A stretch of DNA of 15,845 bases from Thiotrichaceae bacterium (lineage in GTDB: Bacteria > Pseudomonadota > Gammaproteobacteria > Thiotrichales > Thiotrichaceae), in NCBI GenBank assembly GCA_027009095.1, contig JALVDG010000052.1, positions 1-15,845 on the forward strand, read 5' to 3'. Each line of letters opens with the position of its first letter. Positions within the stretch are counted from its first letter, which is position 1. Under the pieces are notes generated by a model. The model was not told the DNA's origin. It saw only the letters and a list, made by a program, of their open reading frames with translations, and did not search any database. Of this stretch, positions 7,769 through 15,845 are shown in pieces. The translations under genes were made by a program, and so were the position numbers.

Positions 7769-7792
7769 GACAGAGTACATAAGGTATAACTG

Positions 7793-8335
7793 ATGGCTAG
7801 ATTGCAAGATATTTATAACGAGACGATAGTTGATGAACTAAAAAATAGGCTCGGTTATAAAAACATAATGCAGATCCCTAAAATCACTAAAATCACATTA
7901 AATATGGGGTTGGGTGAAGCAGTAGGTGATAAGAAAATTATTGAACATGCAGTTGCAGATTTAACAAAAATTGCAGGTCAGAAGCCTGTGGTTACAAAGT
8001 CTCGTAAATCAATCGCAGGTTTTAAAATTCGCGATAACTGGCCAATTGGTTGTATGGTTACATTGCGTCGTGAGCGAATGTACGAATTTTTAGATAAATT
8101 AGTTAATGTATCTATTCCTCGTGTTCGTGATTTTCGTGGTCTAAATCCTCGCGCATTTGATGGTAATGGTAATTATAATTTAGGATTTAATGAGCAGATT
8201 ATTTTCCCAGAGATTGATTACGATAAAATAGATAGATTACGTGGTTTAAATATATCTATAACAACAACTGCAAAGAATGATGAAGAAGGAAGGGCATTGC
8301 TAGAAGCATTTAAATTCCCTTTCAAAAAGCAATAA
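7793..8335 (+). CDS. rplE: 50S ribosomal protein L5
   Basis: L5 binds 5S rRNA and forms intersubunit bridge B1b with S13, contacting P-site tRNA. The 180 residues are close to E. coli (179): [84 protein letters not shown] and [13 protein letters not shown] C-terminal strand ([15 protein letters not shown]). AAGG upstream of the ATG is the likely Shine-Dalgarno sequence. In E. coli S8 represses spc translation by binding at the rplX-rplE junction; the 24-nt junction here has no hairpin that I can recognise as that site. Confidence 0.98.
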   Translation: MARLQDIYNETIVDELKNRLGYKNIMQIPKITKITLNMGLGEAVGDKKIIEHAVADLTKIAGQKPVVTKSRKSIAGFKIRDNWPIGCMVTLRRERMYEFLDKLVNVSIPRVRDFRGLNPRAFDGNGNYNLGFNEQIIFPEIDYDKIDRLRGLNISITTTAKNDEEGRALLEAFKFPFKKQ

Positions 8336-8349
8336 GGGAATTTTTAATT

Positions 8350-8655
8350 ATGGCTAAAAAATCAATGATTGCGCGCGAAGCCAAACGTACAAAGATGGTG
8401 GCTAAATATGCAAAGAAAAGAGCCGATTTGAAAGCGATTATTAATCGTCCATCAAGTAGCTTTGAAGAGGTAATGGCAGCTACAGATAGTTTGCAGAAGC
8501 TTCCAAGAAATAGTAGTCCTGTTCGTCAGCGTCGTCGTTGTGCTATAACAGGGCGTCCACATGGTGTTTATCGTAAGTTTGGGCTTAGCCGTAATATGCT
8601 TCGTGAAGCAGCAATGCGGGGCGATGTTCCTGGTTTATCCAAGGCAAGTTGGTAG
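8350..8655 (+). CDS. rpsN: 30S ribosomal protein S14, zinc-independent long form
   Basis: S14 belongs to the 30S head near S3 and S10. The 101 residues match the long, zinc-free (C-minus) type: there is no CxxC pair, and the only cysteine lies in [21 protein letters not shown]. The N-terminus [17 protein letters not shown] and C-terminus [11 protein letters not shown] are standard. Zinc-dependent short S14 would have about 61 residues with a CxxC-x12-CxxC knuckle, so this is not that form. It sits 14 nt after rplE; an AAGG shortly before the ATG is the ribosome-binding site. Confidence 0.98.
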   Translation: MAKKSMIAREAKRTKMVAKYAKKRADLKAIINRPSSSFEEVMAATDSLQKLPRNSSPVRQRRRCAITGRPHGVYRKFGLSRNMLREAAMRGDVPGLSKASW

Positions 8656-8667
8656 AGAAATTAGATT

Positions 8668-9063
8668 ATGAGTATGAGTGATCCTCTCGCTGATATGTTG
8701 ACTAGAATTCGTAATGGTCAACGAGCGAATAAAGTAGAAGTTTCATTTCCGGCATCAAACCTTAAAACATCGGTTTTGAGTGTTTTGAAAGAAGAAGGGT
8801 ATATTGCTGATTATGTTGAAACGGGAACTGAAAAGAAGCCAGAAACGCGAGTATCTTTGAAATATTTTGAAGGAAAACCAGTTATCAGCAAGATACAACG
8901 TGTTAGTCGCCCTGGTTTAAGAATCTTTCGTGGAAAAGATGATATTCCAGACGTGATGGGTGGTTTGGGTGTTACTATTGTGTCAACTTCAAGCGGAGTC
9001 ATGAGTGATCGCGCAGCGCGTGCAGCTGGTCATGGTGGTGAAGTTCTTTGTACTGTAGAATAA
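8668..9063 (+). CDS. rpsH: 30S ribosomal protein S8
   Basis: S8 binds helix 21 of 16S rRNA in the platform and in E. coli represses the spc operon. The 131 residues start [20 protein letters not shown], so the first of two close ATGs (8668) is used, as in E. coli. The C-terminal half shows [32 protein letters not shown] and [12 protein letters not shown], the RNA-contacting part. Only a weak AGAG precedes the start, so initiation may depend partly on coupling with rpsN, 12 nt upstream. Confidence 0.97.
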   Translation: MSMSDPLADMLTRIRNGQRANKVEVSFPASNLKTSVLSVLKEEGYIADYVETGTEKKPETRVSLKYFEGKPVISKIQRVSRPGLRIFRGKDDIPDVMGGLGVTIVSTSSGVMSDRAARAAGHGGEVLCTVE

Positions 9064-9076
9064 GTGGGCAAGAATA

Positions 9077-9613
9077 ATGTCTAGAATTGCAAAAATGCCT
9101 GTGGAGTTACCTTCTGGAGTAGAAGCTAAATTCGATGGTCAATCAATAAATATTAAAGGCGCAAAGGGTGTTATGGATTTGGTGATTCATCCTTCTGTGA
9201 AAATTGTAGAAGAAGGTAACACTTTAGTTTTTTCTGCTGCTAATGCTGCCAATAACTCTGCTTGGGCAATGGTTGGTACAATGCGCTCCCTAGTAAATAA
9301 TATTGTGAAGGGAGTGTCTGAAGGCTTTGAGAAAAAACTTGAATTAGTTGGTGTTGGTTATCGTGCTAAAGCAAGTGGTAATACTTTAAACCTTACTTTG
9401 GGTTTTTCTCATCCTGTCAACTATGAACTGCCAGAAGGGGTAACTGCAGAAACCCCAAGTCAGACTGAAATTATAGTGCGTGGTACTGATAAGCAAAAAG
9501 TAGGTCAGGTTGCTGCTGAGATTAGAGCATATCGTCCACCTGAGCCATACAAAGGTAAAGGTGTTAAGTATGCGGATGAGCATATCATTCGTAAAGAAGC
9601 TAAGAAGAAGTAG
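9077..9613 (+). CDS. rplF: 50S ribosomal protein L6
   Basis: L6 has two duplicated alpha/beta domains and sits near the sarcin-ricin loop and factor-binding site. The 178 residues are standard (177 in E. coli): [20 protein letters not shown], then [20 protein letters not shown] (linking the two domains), [14 protein letters not shown], and the C-terminal [13 protein letters not shown] preceded by [16 protein letters not shown]. The fixed PPEPYKGKG motif is intact, so it is a functional copy. It is 13 nt after rpsH and 10 nt before rplR. Confidence 0.98.
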   Translation: MSRIAKMPVELPSGVEAKFDGQSINIKGAKGVMDLVIHPSVKIVEEGNTLVFSAANAANNSAWAMVGTMRSLVNNIVKGVSEGFEKKLELVGVGYRAKASGNTLNLTLGFSHPVNYELPEGVTAETPSQTEIIVRGTDKQKVGQVAAEIRAYRPPEPYKGKGVKYADEHIIRKEAKKK

Positions 9614-9623
9614 GACTAGTTAA

Positions 9624-9983
9624 ATGAAGATGAGTAAGAAGACAGCTCGAATTCGTCGTGGAAAACGTGCTCGTATGAAGATGCGTGAACTCCGTGTTGA
9701 TCGTTTATCAGTTCATCGTACTTCAAAACATATTTATGCTCAGGTAATCTCTGCCGCTGACAATACAGTTGTAGCCAGTGCTTCTACTGTTGAAAAGGCA
9801 ATAAGCTCTGAGTTATCGTACACAGGGAATATCGAGGCTGCTAAGCTAGTAGGCAAAATAATTGTCGAGCGAGCAATGGCAAAAGGTATTGAAAGTGTTG
9901 CGTTTGACCGCTCAGGGTTTAAATATCATGGTCGTGTTCAGGCGTTGGCTGATGCTGCTCGTGAAGCAGGTCTTAAGTTCTAA
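9624..9983 (+). CDS. rplR: 50S ribosomal protein L18
   Basis: L18 binds 5S rRNA together with L5 and L25 in the central protuberance. The start at ATG 9624 (119 residues) is preferred over ATG 9630 because AGGA (9612-9615) is 8 nt upstream of the first. Conserved parts are [39 protein letters not shown], and the near-invariant C-terminus [20 protein letters not shown]. The basic N-terminal tail is typical of 5S rRNA binding. Confidence 0.97.
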   Translation: MKMSKKTARIRRGKRARMKMRELRVDRLSVHRTSKHIYAQVISAADNTVVASASTVEKAISSELSYTGNIEAAKLVGKIIVERAMAKGIESVAFDRSGFKYHGRVQALADAAREAGLKF

Positions 9984-9997
9984 AAGGTTTAAAATTC

Positions 9998-10531
9998 ATG
10001 GCTAAGACAAATAATACAGATACGGCTTCAGATGGCCTACAGGAAAAACTCGTCCACGTTAATCGCGTTGTAAAAGTGGTAAAAGGTGGTCGAATTTTTG
10101 GTTTTACGGCTTTAACCGTTGTTGGTGACGGTAATGGTAAAATAGGCTTTGGTTACGGGAAAGCCCGTGAAGTACCAGTAGCGATACAAAAAGCAATGGA
10201 GAAGGCTCGAAAGAATTTAGTTAAGATCGAGTTGAATGAAGGCACTTTACAGTATCCCATTGATTCTCATTTTGGTGCCGCTCATGTATTTATGAAGCCT
10301 GCATCTGAAGGTACTGGTATTATTGCTGGTGGTGCAATGCGTGCGGTATTCGAAGTGGTTGGGGTTAAAAACGTTCTAGCAAAATGTATTGGCTCTCGTA
10401 ATCCAATTAATATGGTTCGTGCAACAATTAAAGGTTTGACTGAAATGAATTCACCAGAAATGATCGCTGCAAAGCGTGGCAAGTCTGTTGAAGAGATTAT
10501 TGGTAAGTCAGCAGAAAAGGCTGAGGGTTAG
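9998..10531 (+). CDS. rpsE: 30S ribosomal protein S5
   Basis: S5 lies at the mRNA entry and helps decoding fidelity and ribosomal helicase function. It is 177 residues against 167 in E. coli; the extra length is mainly an N-terminal stretch ([13 protein letters not shown]) before the conserved [15 protein letters not shown]. The domain [20 protein letters not shown] (42-61), the [19 protein letters not shown] segment and C-terminal RGKSVEEI are typical. AAAAGG before the ATG is the ribosome-binding site. rpmD starts 3 nt after the stop. Confidence 0.97.
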   Translation: MAKTNNTDTASDGLQEKLVHVNRVVKVVKGGRIFGFTALTVVGDGNGKIGFGYGKAREVPVAIQKAMEKARKNLVKIELNEGTLQYPIDSHFGAAHVFMKPASEGTGIIAGGAMRAVFEVVGVKNVLAKCIGSRNPINMVRATIKGLTEMNSPEMIAAKRGKSVEEIIGKSAEKAEG

Positions 10532-10534
10532 ACA

Positions 10535-10723
10535 ATGGGTTCTGAAAAGCAGATAAAGCTCACTTTAGTACGTAGTCTTAATGGACGATTAAAATCTCAT
10601 AAAGCATGTGCTAGAGGTTTAGGTATTCGTAGAATACATAACTCTATTACTGTTGATGATACTCCAGAAAATCGCGGGATGATTAATAAGATATCTTACA
10701 TGCTTAAAATAGAGGATGCTTAA
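10535..10723 (+). CDS. rpmD: 50S ribosomal protein L30
   Basis: L30 is a small ferredoxin-like 50S protein lacking in some bacterial lineages but present here. The 62 residues match the family: [51 protein letters not shown]. The ATG follows GAGGG in the end of rpsE and is 3 nt after that stop. rplO starts 2 nt after the rpmD stop, so rpsE, rpmD and rplO are probably translationally coupled. Confidence 0.97.
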   Translation: MGSEKQIKLTLVRSLNGRLKSHKACARGLGIRRIHNSITVDDTPENRGMINKISYMLKIEDA

Positions 10724-10725
10724 AT

Positions 10726-11160
10726 ATGCGATTAAATACATTAAAGCCTGCTAATGGCAGTAAAAGTCCTCGTAAAAGAGTAGGTCGTGGTATTGGTAGT
10801 GGTTTAGGAAAAACTTGTGGTAGAGGTCATAAAGGTCAGAAGTCTCGTTCAGGTGGCTTTCGAAAAGTCGGTTTTGAAGGTGGTCAAATGCCTTTACAGC
10901 GTCGTTTACCTAAAGTTGGCTTTAACTCAAGAAAAAGTTTAGTAACAGCAGAAGTACGATTAAATGAATTATGCTTAGCTGGTAGCGATGTAGTTAGTTT
11001 AGAAACATTGAAAAATTCTAATGTTATTAGTAAGAATATCAAGTTTGCTAAAGTGATTTTATCTGGTGAAATAGATAAGGCAATTACATTAAAAGGTATT
11101 CGAGCAACTAAGGGAGCTAAAGAAGCTATCGAGGCTGCTGGAGGCAAGATAGAAGAATAA
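10726..11160 (+). CDS. rplO: 50S ribosomal protein L15
   Basis: L15 is a late-assembly protein whose Gly/Arg-rich N-terminal arm threads into 23S rRNA. The 144 residues equal E. coli. [20 protein letters not shown] is followed by [19 protein letters not shown] and [20 protein letters not shown], the diagnostic glycine-rich arm; the C-terminal domain ends in a helix with [20 protein letters not shown] inside the rpmD tail serves as Shine-Dalgarno sequence. secY follows after 18 nt. Confidence 0.97.
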   Translation: MRLNTLKPANGSKSPRKRVGRGIGSGLGKTCGRGHKGQKSRSGGFRKVGFEGGQMPLQRRLPKVGFNSRKSLVTAEVRLNELCLAGSDVVSLETLKNSNVISKNIKFAKVILSGEIDKAITLKGIRATKGAKEAIEAAGGKIEE

Positions 11161-11178
11161 TAAAAAAGGATACTCGAA

Positions 11179-12537
11179 GTGGCTCAAAATAAAACAGCAG
11201 GTATGCTCGGTGGTATGGGCAATGTAGCGGAAATTAAACAAAGGCTTGCCTTTGTTTTTTTCGCTTTGATAGTTTATAGAATTGGTACATTCATTCCTAT
11301 TCCAGGTGTGAATCCCGTTGCTATGCAGCAATTCTTTGATCAAAACAGTGGAACAATATTGGGTGTTTTCAATATGTTCTCTGGAGGTGCTTTACAGCGC
11401 CTTAGTCTATTCGCTTTAGGGATAATGCCTTATATTTCTGCATCTATTATTGTTCAGCTAATGACACATGTTGTTCCTAGTTTAGAGCAATTAAAGAAAG
11501 AAGGTGAGTCAGGTAAGCGAAAGATTACCCAGTATACTCGTTATGGTACTGTTGGTTTGGCTCTATTTCAAAGTGTAGGTATTGCAATTGCTTTGGGTGG
11601 TCAAGACCTAGGTGGTGGTCAGACGATTGCTTTAAATCCAGGAATGGGTTTTGTTATTACAACCGTTATCTCTCTTGTGACTGGTACTTTGTTTTTGATG
11701 TGGCTTGGTGAGCAAATTACTGAGCGTGGAATTGGTAATGGTATCTCTTTGATTATCTTTGCGGGTATTGTCGCAGGTCTACCTGCTGCAATTGGGGGGA
11801 CATTAGAGTTAGCAAGAAATGGCGAATTGCGTCCAGCATTTGTTATTGTTTTATTGGCAATGGCGATATTAGTTACGGCATTTGTCGTATTTGTAGAGCG
11901 TGGTCAGAGACGTATTACTGTTAATTATGCTAATAGACAACAAGGGCGGAGGATGGCAATGGGGCAATCGAGTCACTTGCCTTTAAAGCTAAACATGGCG
12001 GGTGTTATTCCTCCTATATTTGCGTCAAGTATTATTTTGTTTCCCTCAACCTTAGGGCAATGGTTTTCTAAAGCAGAAGGGATGGAGTGGATGCAGGCAA
12101 TTGTAACTAAGTTACAGCCAGGTCAGCCGCTTTATATTATGTTTTATGCCTTAGCAATTATTTTCTTTACTTTCTTCTATACTGCGATGGTGTTTAATTC
12201 ACGTGAAACAGCTGATAACTTAAAAAAATCAGGTGCCTTCATACCGGGAATTCGTCCAGGTAGAGAAACCGCTAAATATATAGATGGCGTAATGACTCGT
12301 TTAACAGCAGTAGGTGCAATATATATCACGCTTGTCTGTTTGTTGCCTGAGTTTTTAATTTATGGTTGGAATGTACCATTTTACTTTGGTGGTACATCGT
12401 TATTGATTATTGTTGTTGTTGTTATGGACTTCTTGGCGCAGGTGCAAGCGTTGATGATGTCTCATCAGTATGAAGGGTTAATGAAAAAAGCCAACTTCAA
12501 AAAATCTGGTGGGAAGAAGCCTCGAGCGACGCGCTGA
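11179..12537 (+). CDS. secY: Protein translocase channel subunit SecY (GTG start)
   Basis: SecY is the inner-membrane pore of the Sec translocon, working with SecE, SecG and SecA or the ribosome. The 452 residues contain ten hydrophobic segments at roughly 22-38, 77-97, 121-140, 155-176, 186-205, 219-239, 274-292, 318-338, 374-395 and 404-424. The plug region (about 60-74) and the cytosolic loop [11 protein letters not shown] with R359, the counterpart of essential E. coli R357, are present. The start is GTG 11179, 8 nt after AAAAAGGA; an in-frame ATG comes only at residue 9. The tail [12 protein letters not shown] is about nine residues longer and more basic than in E. coli (443 residues). 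Its place inside the r-protein cluster is the usual bacterial arrangement. Confidence 0.98.
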   Translation: MAQNKTAGMLGGMGNVAEIKQRLAFVFFALIVYRIGTFIPIPGVNPVAMQQFFDQNSGTILGVFNMFSGGALQRLSLFALGIMPYISASIIVQLMTHVVPSLEQLKKEGESGKRKITQYTRYGTVGLALFQSVGIAIALGGQDLGGGQTIALNPGMGFVITTVISLVTGTLFLMWLGEQITERGIGNGISLIIFAGIVAGLPAAIGGTLELARNGELRPAFVIVLLAMAILVTAFVVFVERGQRRITVNYANRQQGRRMAMGQSSHLPLKLNMAGVIPPIFASSIILFPSTLGQWFSKAEGMEWMQAIVTKLQPGQPLYIMFYALAIIFFTFFYTAMVFNSRETADNLKKSGAFIPGIRPGRETAKYIDGVMTRLTAVGAIYITLVCLLPEFLIYGWNVPFYFGGTSLLIIVVVVMDFLAQVQALMMSHQYEGLMKKANFKKSGGKKPRATR

Positions 12538-12563
12538 TAGACTTAAATTTTGGAGAGTTAGCT

Positions 12564-12677
12564 ATGAAGGTTCGTGCTTCTGTAAAAAAAATGTGTCGTA
12601 ACTGTCGAGTTGTAAAACGTAAAGGTGTTGTACGCATTATTTGTTCTGATCCACGTCATAAACAAAGACAAGGATGA
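12564..12677 (+). CDS. rpmJ: 50S ribosomal protein L36 (zinc-binding form)
   Basis: This small gene encodes 37 residues starting [20 protein letters not shown] and ending HKQRQG, an unmistakable L36. The zinc ligands are C11, C14, C27 and H32 (CxxC-x12-C-x4-H), so it is the C-plus form. It is one residue shorter than the E. coli protein: ICSDPRHKQ replaces ICSAEPKHKQ, giving the C-x4-H spacing I recall from Thermus and Bacillus. GGAG at 12552-12555 lies 8 nt before the ATG. It closes the spc set, 26 nt after secY, and is followed by a 120-nt gap holding the alpha promoter. Confidence 0.97.
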   Translation: MKVRASVKKMCRNCRVVKRKGVVRIICSDPRHKQRQG

Positions 12678-12683
12678 GGGGTT

Positions 12684-12732
12684 AGACCTAAGTTTTATTG
12701 GTTTTAATTTAATTCCGATTTTTCTTAGGTCT
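12684..12732 (+). repeat. 9-bp inverted repeat in the rpmJ-rpsM gap
   Basis: AGACCTAAG (12684-12692) and CTTAGGTCT (12724-12732) form a perfect 9-bp inverted repeat around a 31-nt A/T-rich loop. It begins 7 nt after the rpmJ stop and ends 3 nt before the -35 of the candidate alpha promoter. No T-run follows the right arm, so it is not a standard intrinsic terminator. It could stabilise the 3' end of the spc transcript or act as an operator or upstream element; only the repeat itself is seen. Confidence 0.6.
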
Positions 12733-12735
12733 GTG

Positions 12736-12764
12736 TTGATTAACGCTGAGATATCGGGTAGCAT
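12736..12764 (+). promoter_or_regulatory. Candidate promoter of the alpha operon (rpsM onward)
   Basis: TTGATT (12736-12741), a 17-nt spacer and TAGCAT (12759-12764) give four of six matches at both -35 and -10. The discriminator GCCCGC is GC-rich, as in growth-rate-controlled promoters, and the upstream stretch 12691-12727 is A/T-rich, as for an UP element. Initiation near 12770 would leave a leader of only about 27 nt before rpsM. In E. coli the alpha promoter occupies the same gap, which supports the call. Confidence 0.65.
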
Positions 12765-12797
12765 GCCCGCTTTTCACGGCAGACTGGAGATTGATTA

Positions 12798-13154
12798 ATG
12801 GCGCGTATAGCGGGTATTAACATTCCTGTAAATAAACATGCAGTTATTGCCTTAACTGCAATTTACGGCATTGGTCGTTCACGTGCGGCAGATATTTGTG
12901 AAGCTGCAGGTGTTGCAAAAGATGTAAAAATTCGCGATTTTAGTGAGGCAGAAATCGAGCGTGTTCGTAATGAAGTTGGAAAATTCATGGTAGAAGGTGA
13001 TCTACGTCGTGAAGTTTCTATGAATATAAAACGTTTGATGGATCTTGGTTGTTATCGTGGAATACGTCATCGCCGTGGTTTACCACTGCGTGGTCAAAGA
13101 ACTAAGACCAACGCGCGCACGCGAAAAGGTCCGCGTAAACCAATCCGTAAGTAA
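12798..13154 (+). CDS. rpsM: 30S ribosomal protein S13
   Basis: S13 is at the top of the 30S head and forms bridges with L5 and L31; its C-terminal tail approaches the P-site tRNA. The 118 residues equal E. coli, with [20 protein letters not shown], the IYGIGRSRA helix-turn segment, [38 protein letters not shown] and a basic tail [16 protein letters not shown]. The start is ATG, 8 nt after CTGGAG (12784-12789). In E. coli the rpsM start is GTG within the S4-binding pseudoknot; neither that start codon nor an obviously matching pseudoknot is present here. Confidence 0.98.
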   Translation: MARIAGINIPVNKHAVIALTAIYGIGRSRAADICEAAGVAKDVKIRDFSEAEIERVRNEVGKFMVEGDLRREVSMNIKRLMDLGCYRGIRHRRGLPLRGQRTKTNARTRKGPRKPIRK

Positions 13155-13173
13155 TAGGTATAGGTGATTAAAG

Positions 13174-13560
13174 ATGGCTAAAGCCACTAAGACACGTAAA
13201 AAAGTTAAAAAGTCTATAAGTGATGGTATCGCACATGTACATGCATCATTTAATAATACTATTGTGACTATCACAGATCGTCAAGGCAATGCTTTATCTT
13301 GGGCAACAGCTGGTGGGTCAGGTTTTCGTGGGTCTCGTAAAAGTACTCCATTTGCAGCACAGGTAGCCGCAGAGAGAGCTGGTGAAGCAGCGAAAGAGTT
13401 TGGTCTAAAGAATTTAGATGTTCATGTGAAAGGTCCAGGTCCAGGGCGAGAGTCTGCTGTTCGTGCATTAAATAATATTGGTTATAAAATTGCTAATATT
13501 GTTGATGTAACGCCAATTCCTCATAATGGATGTCGTCCGCCTAAAAAGCGTCGCGTATAG
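13174..13560 (+). CDS. rpsK: 30S ribosomal protein S11
   Basis: S11 is in the 30S platform at the mRNA exit near the Shine-Dalgarno helix. The 128 residues (129 in E. coli) include [54 protein letters not shown] and the C-terminal [16 protein letters not shown]. The Asn-Gly of PHNGCRPP, which becomes isoaspartate in E. coli, is kept. The N-terminus is short and basic. It is 19 nt after rpsM and 22 nt before rpsD, in a probable single transcript. Confidence 0.98.
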   Translation: MAKATKTRKKVKKSISDGIAHVHASFNNTIVTITDRQGNALSWATAGGSGFRGSRKSTPFAAQVAAERAGEAAKEFGLKNLDVHVKGPGPGRESAVRALNNIGYKIANIVDVTPIPHNGCRPPKKRRV

Positions 13561-13582
13561 AGACAGTAATTAGGAGATAATA

Positions 13583-14203
13583 ATGGCCAGATATATTGGA
13601 CCTAAGTGTAAATTGATGCGTCGTGAAGGTACAGACCTTTATCTTAAAGGGCGTGGACGTTCACTTGAAAATAAGTGTAATCTAGAAAAAATTCCTGGCG
13701 TTCATGGTGAACGTCGTACTAGGATTTCCGATTACGGTTTACAGTTAAGAGAGAAGCAAAAAGTTCGTCGTACTTATGGTGTTCTAGAGAAGCAGTTTAG
13801 AAACTATTTCAAAAAAGCTGCTTCTATGAAGGGAGCAACGGGTGAGAACTTATTGCAACTTTTAGAGTGTCGTTTGGATAATGTCGTCTACCGCATGGGG
13901 TATGCATCGACAAGATCTGAAGCCCGTCAGCTTGTAAGTCATAAAGCTATTATGGTAAATGGTAAGGTAGTAAATATCGCATCTTTCCAAGTATCAGAAG
14001 GTGATGTGGTTTCTGTGCGTGAAAAAGCAAAGAAACAAACGCGTATACAAGATGCAATGTCAGTCGCTGAACAATTAGGTTTTCCAGAATGGATGGAAGT
14101 TGATCCCAAAAAACTGGAAGCTACATTTAAGTCTGTACCTGATCGTGATGGCTTGCCAGCTGAAATCAATGAATCACTAATCGTTGAACTCTATTCGAAG
14201 TAA
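13583..14203 (+). CDS. rpsD: 30S ribosomal protein S4
   Basis: S4 is a primary 16S rRNA binder that also guards decoding fidelity, and in E. coli represses the alpha operon. The 206 residues equal E. coli in length. [40 protein letters not shown], the S4-type RNA-binding segment [20 protein letters not shown] with [10 protein letters not shown], and the C-terminus [12 protein letters not shown] are typical. Only C9 and C32 remain in the N-terminal region, so the four-cysteine zinc site of some bacterial S4 proteins is absent; as I recall, Pseudomonas S4 shares this pattern. AGGAGA before the ATG is a strong ribosome-binding site. Confidence 0.98.
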   Translation: MARYIGPKCKLMRREGTDLYLKGRGRSLENKCNLEKIPGVHGERRTRISDYGLQLREKQKVRRTYGVLEKQFRNYFKKAASMKGATGENLLQLLECRLDNVVYRMGYASTRSEARQLVSHKAIMVNGKVVNIASFQVSEGDVVSVREKAKKQTRIQDAMSVAEQLGFPEWMEVDPKKLEATFKSVPDRDGLPAEINESLIVELYSK

Positions 14204-14206
14204 ATA

Positions 14207-14242
14207 ATATGGAAAGAAGAGATATTTTTCTTCTTTCCATAT
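14207..14242 (+). promoter_or_regulatory. Perfect 14-bp hairpin between rpsD and rpoA
   Basis: ATATGGAAAGAAGA (14207-14220) and TCTTCTTTCCATAT (14229-14242) form an uninterrupted 14-bp stem with an 8-nt loop, GATATTTT. It starts 4 nt after the rpsD stop and ends 5 nt before the rpoA Shine-Dalgarno sequence GAGGA (14248-14252). What follows is AGTTTGAGG, not a T-run, so full intrinsic termination is unlikely. It may be an mRNA processing or stability element, or partial attenuation that sets rpoA level apart from the r-proteins. Confidence 0.7.
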
Positions 14243-14258
14243 AGTTTGAGGAATTAAG

Positions 14259-15260
14259 ATGCCGTCAAAGTCAACCGACTTGTTAAAGCCTCGTAATATT
14301 CAAGTTAAAGATTTAGGGAATAATACCTCTAGAATCACTCTAGAGCCTCTTGAACGTGGTTTTGGACATACACTTGGTAATGCGTTGCGTCGTATTTTAC
14401 TGTCATCTATATCTGGATGTTCGGTAACTGAAGTCCAAATTAAAGGTGTAACTCACGAATATTCGACTCTTCCTGGTGTTAAGGAAGATATCGTTGATAT
14501 ACTGCTTAATTTGAAAAAATTAGCTGTTCGTTTAAATGAGAAAGAAGAAGTAACTTTGGATTTACGTAAGCAGGGGCCTTGTGTTGTGACTGCTGCGGAT
14601 ATTCAATTGGATCATGATACTGAAATTGTAGATCCAGATCATATTATTGCAACGTTAACATCAGATATTGAATTTGATATGACGTTGAAAGTTGTTCGTG
14701 GTCGAGGTTATCAGCCTGTGACTGCTCGTCGAGGTCCTGATTCGCCTGAATTACCTTTAGGTACTCTCGAGATCGATGCTAGTTTTAGTCCAATTGTTCG
14801 TGTAGCCTATGAAGTTGATAGTGCTCGTTATGAGCAACGTGCGGATATGGATAAGCTAATCATTGAGTTGCAGACAGATGGCTCTGTTGACCCAGAAGAG
14901 ACGATTAGTAATGCAGCAACTATTTTGCATGAACAGCTTGCTGTTTTCTTTGATCTGACAATTATAGAAGCGGTACCAGAACCAGAACCAGAGCCAGAAA
15001 TTGATCCAATATTATTGCGTCCTGTTGATGATCTTGAGTTAACAGTGCGTTCTGCGAACTGTCTTAAGGCGGAGCAGGTTTACTATATTGGTGATCTTGT
15101 TCAAAAAACTGAAAGTGAGTTGTTGAAAACACCTAATTTAGGTAAGAAGTCACTTACAGAGATTAAGGATGTCCTTGCTTCTCATGGATTGACTTTAGGT
15201 TCGAGATTAGAAAACTGGCCACCAGCTGTGGCTGAAAGTAATGATGCCCGAGTTGGCTAA
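14259..15260 (+). CDS. rpoA: RNA polymerase alpha subunit
   Basis: Alpha dimerises to nucleate core RNA polymerase, and its C-terminal domain contacts UP elements and activators. The protein has 333 residues (329 in E. coli). The N-terminal domain shows [20 protein letters not shown] (28-47) with the dimerisation arginines R44 and R45. The linker is acidic, [12 protein letters not shown] (about 240-251). The C-terminal domain starts near [16 protein letters not shown], where R264 matches E. coli R265, the main UP-element contact, and continues [16 protein letters not shown] to RLENWPP. All DNA-contact motifs look intact. GAGGA lies 6 nt before the ATG. A 55-nt gap with a strong hairpin separates it from rpsD; rplQ follows after 23 nt. 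Confidence 0.98.
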   Translation: MPSKSTDLLKPRNIQVKDLGNNTSRITLEPLERGFGHTLGNALRRILLSSISGCSVTEVQIKGVTHEYSTLPGVKEDIVDILLNLKKLAVRLNEKEEVTLDLRKQGPCVVTAADIQLDHDTEIVDPDHIIATLTSDIEFDMTLKVVRGRGYQPVTARRGPDSPELPLGTLEIDASFSPIVRVAYEVDSARYEQRADMDKLIIELQTDGSVDPEETISNAATILHEQLAVFFDLTIIEAVPEPEPEPEIDPILLRPVDDLELTVRSANCLKAEQVYYIGDLVQKTESELLKTPNLGKKSLTEIKDVLASHGLTLGSRLENWPPAVAESNDARVG

Positions 15261-15283
15261 TATAGTTATAATAGGATTTTAAA

Positions 15284-15652
15284 ATGCGTCATCGTAAGAC
15301 TGGTCGTCAACTAAGTAGAAATAGTAGTCATCGTAAAGCTACATTACAAAGTTTATCAAATGCTTTATTTCGTTATGAGGCGATAAAAACAACTGTTGCT
15401 AAAGCAAAGGAGCTAAGAAGGGTTGCTGAACCTTTAGTCACACGTGCTAAGGTAGATTCTGTGCATAATAGACGTATTGTATTTGCACGCTTACGTGATA
15501 AGGAAATGGTTGGGAAGCTTTTTAATGAGTTAGGTCCTCGTTATTCTGAGCGCCCAGGTGGTTATTTGCGTATTATAAAGTGTGGATACCGAGCTGGTGA
15601 TAATGCTCCAATGGCTTATGTTGAGTTAGTTGATCGTCCTGAAGCATCATAG
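15284..15652 (+). CDS. rplQ: 50S ribosomal protein L17
   Basis: L17 is a 50S protein near the tunnel exit. The 122 residues are within the family range (127 in E. coli): [72 protein letters not shown] and [22 protein letters not shown] at 15273-15276 is 7 nt before the ATG. It is the final gene of the alpha set and is followed 21 nt later by an intrinsic terminator. Confidence 0.98.
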   Translation: MRHRKTGRQLSRNSSHRKATLQSLSNALFRYEAIKTTVAKAKELRRVAEPLVTRAKVDSVHNRRIVFARLRDKEMVGKLFNELGPRYSERPGGYLRIIKCGYRAGDNAPMAYVELVDRPEAS

Positions 15653-15673
15653 TATTTCTTGTTGACTATTTTT

Positions 15674-15700
15674 AAGAAGCTGGTTTTTCCAGCTTTTTTT
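15674..15700 (+). terminator. Intrinsic terminator after rplQ
   Basis: AAGCTGG (15677-15683) pairs with CCAGCTT (15689-15695) around a TTTTT loop. The stem can extend by an AAG/TTT section using G-U and A-U pairs, and the T-run reaches 15700, seven Ts in all from 15694. This is a classical Rho-independent terminator on the + strand and the only strong one in the window, so it marks the end of the r-protein transcript. Confidence 0.92.
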
Positions 15701-15845
15701 ATGCCTGTTGTATTTAAGTAGTCAGCCCTGAAAAACACATTAATCATTGATTTATAAGGACTATAAGTTAGGGCAATCGCATTAAAATAAATTTAACAAT
15801 CAAGTAGTTGCATTTTCCTAGCAAAAAGTACTTTTAATAGATAGC
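15701..15845. other. Intergenic A/T-rich region after the r-protein cluster
   Basis: About 145 nt to the window edge with no credible coding sequence on either strand. It contains a short dyad, GCCCT (15725-15729) and AGGGC (15770-15774), and a TTGCAT at 15808-15813 that could be a -35, but no matching -10 at 16-18 nt. The next gene lies beyond the window. Confidence 0.6.

Noticed and set aside
7769..7792. An S8 repressor-binding hairpin at the rplX-rplE junction, as in E. coli
   Set aside because: Only a 4-bp CTTA/TAAG pairing is visible; I cannot match it to the S8 helix by eye.
15808..15838. Promoter for a downstream gene (TTGCAT and TTTAAT)
   Set aside because: The spacer is 19 nt, the -10 is poor, and the gene it would serve is outside the window.
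1..15845. A novel defence, mobile or biosynthetic system
   Set aside because: Every coding region is a core translation, secretion or transcription gene in canonical order; no insertion, repeat array, transfer signature or unknown gene is present.

Overview
The window is a core-genome stretch, not an accessory region. It holds the end of the str operon fused without a break to the S10, spc and alpha ribosomal-protein operons, all on the + strand. Recognisable genes in order: 'fusA-tuf-rpsJ / rplC-rplD-rplW-rplB-rpsS-rplV-rpsC-rplP-rpmC-rpsQ / rplN-rplX-rplE-rpsN-rpsH-rplF-rplR-rpsE-rpmD-rplO-secY-rpmJ / rpsM-rpsK-rpsD-rpoA-rplQ. Every gene expected in these clusters is present, intact and in canonical order; only fusA is cut, by the window edge.

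The proteins look gammaproteobacterial. S14 is the long zinc-free form, L30 is present, S4 keeps only two cysteines, and alpha, EF-Tu and S4 resemble those of Pseudomonas-like and marine gammaproteobacteria. The DNA is AT-rich with A/T-ending codons, so an AT-rich Pseudomonadales/Oceanospirillales/Cellvibrionales-type organism is plausible. Genus cannot be decided by eye.

Region by region. Positions 1-2216 carry elongation factors G and Tu and S10 with gaps of 3 and 5 nt, leaving no room for an E. coli-style S10 leader before rpsJ. Positions 2217-2403 are a 187-nt gap with an A/T-rich tract, an extended -10 promoter with a GC-rich discriminator and a dyad in its spacer, then a strong GC hairpin at the expected 5' end of the new transcript. 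This appears to be where transcription of the rest of the S10 cluster is renewed and possibly controlled. Positions 2404-12677 are tightly packed, with several 1-4 nt overlaps. Positions 12678-12797 hold a second promoter of similar style, for rpsM onward. Between rpsD and rpoA lies a perfect 14-bp AU-rich hairpin. The run ends after rplQ in a classical intrinsic terminator (15674-15700), followed by about 145 nt without a gene.

Together the genes supply elongation factors, about half of the ribosomal proteins, the SecY translocon channel and the RNA polymerase alpha subunit. No new multi-gene system is present. The points worth a second look are the relocated promoter/leader upstream of rplC, the rpsD-rpoA hairpin, substitutions at normally conserved glycines in EF-G domain IV, and the codon bias of tuf relative to its neighbours.
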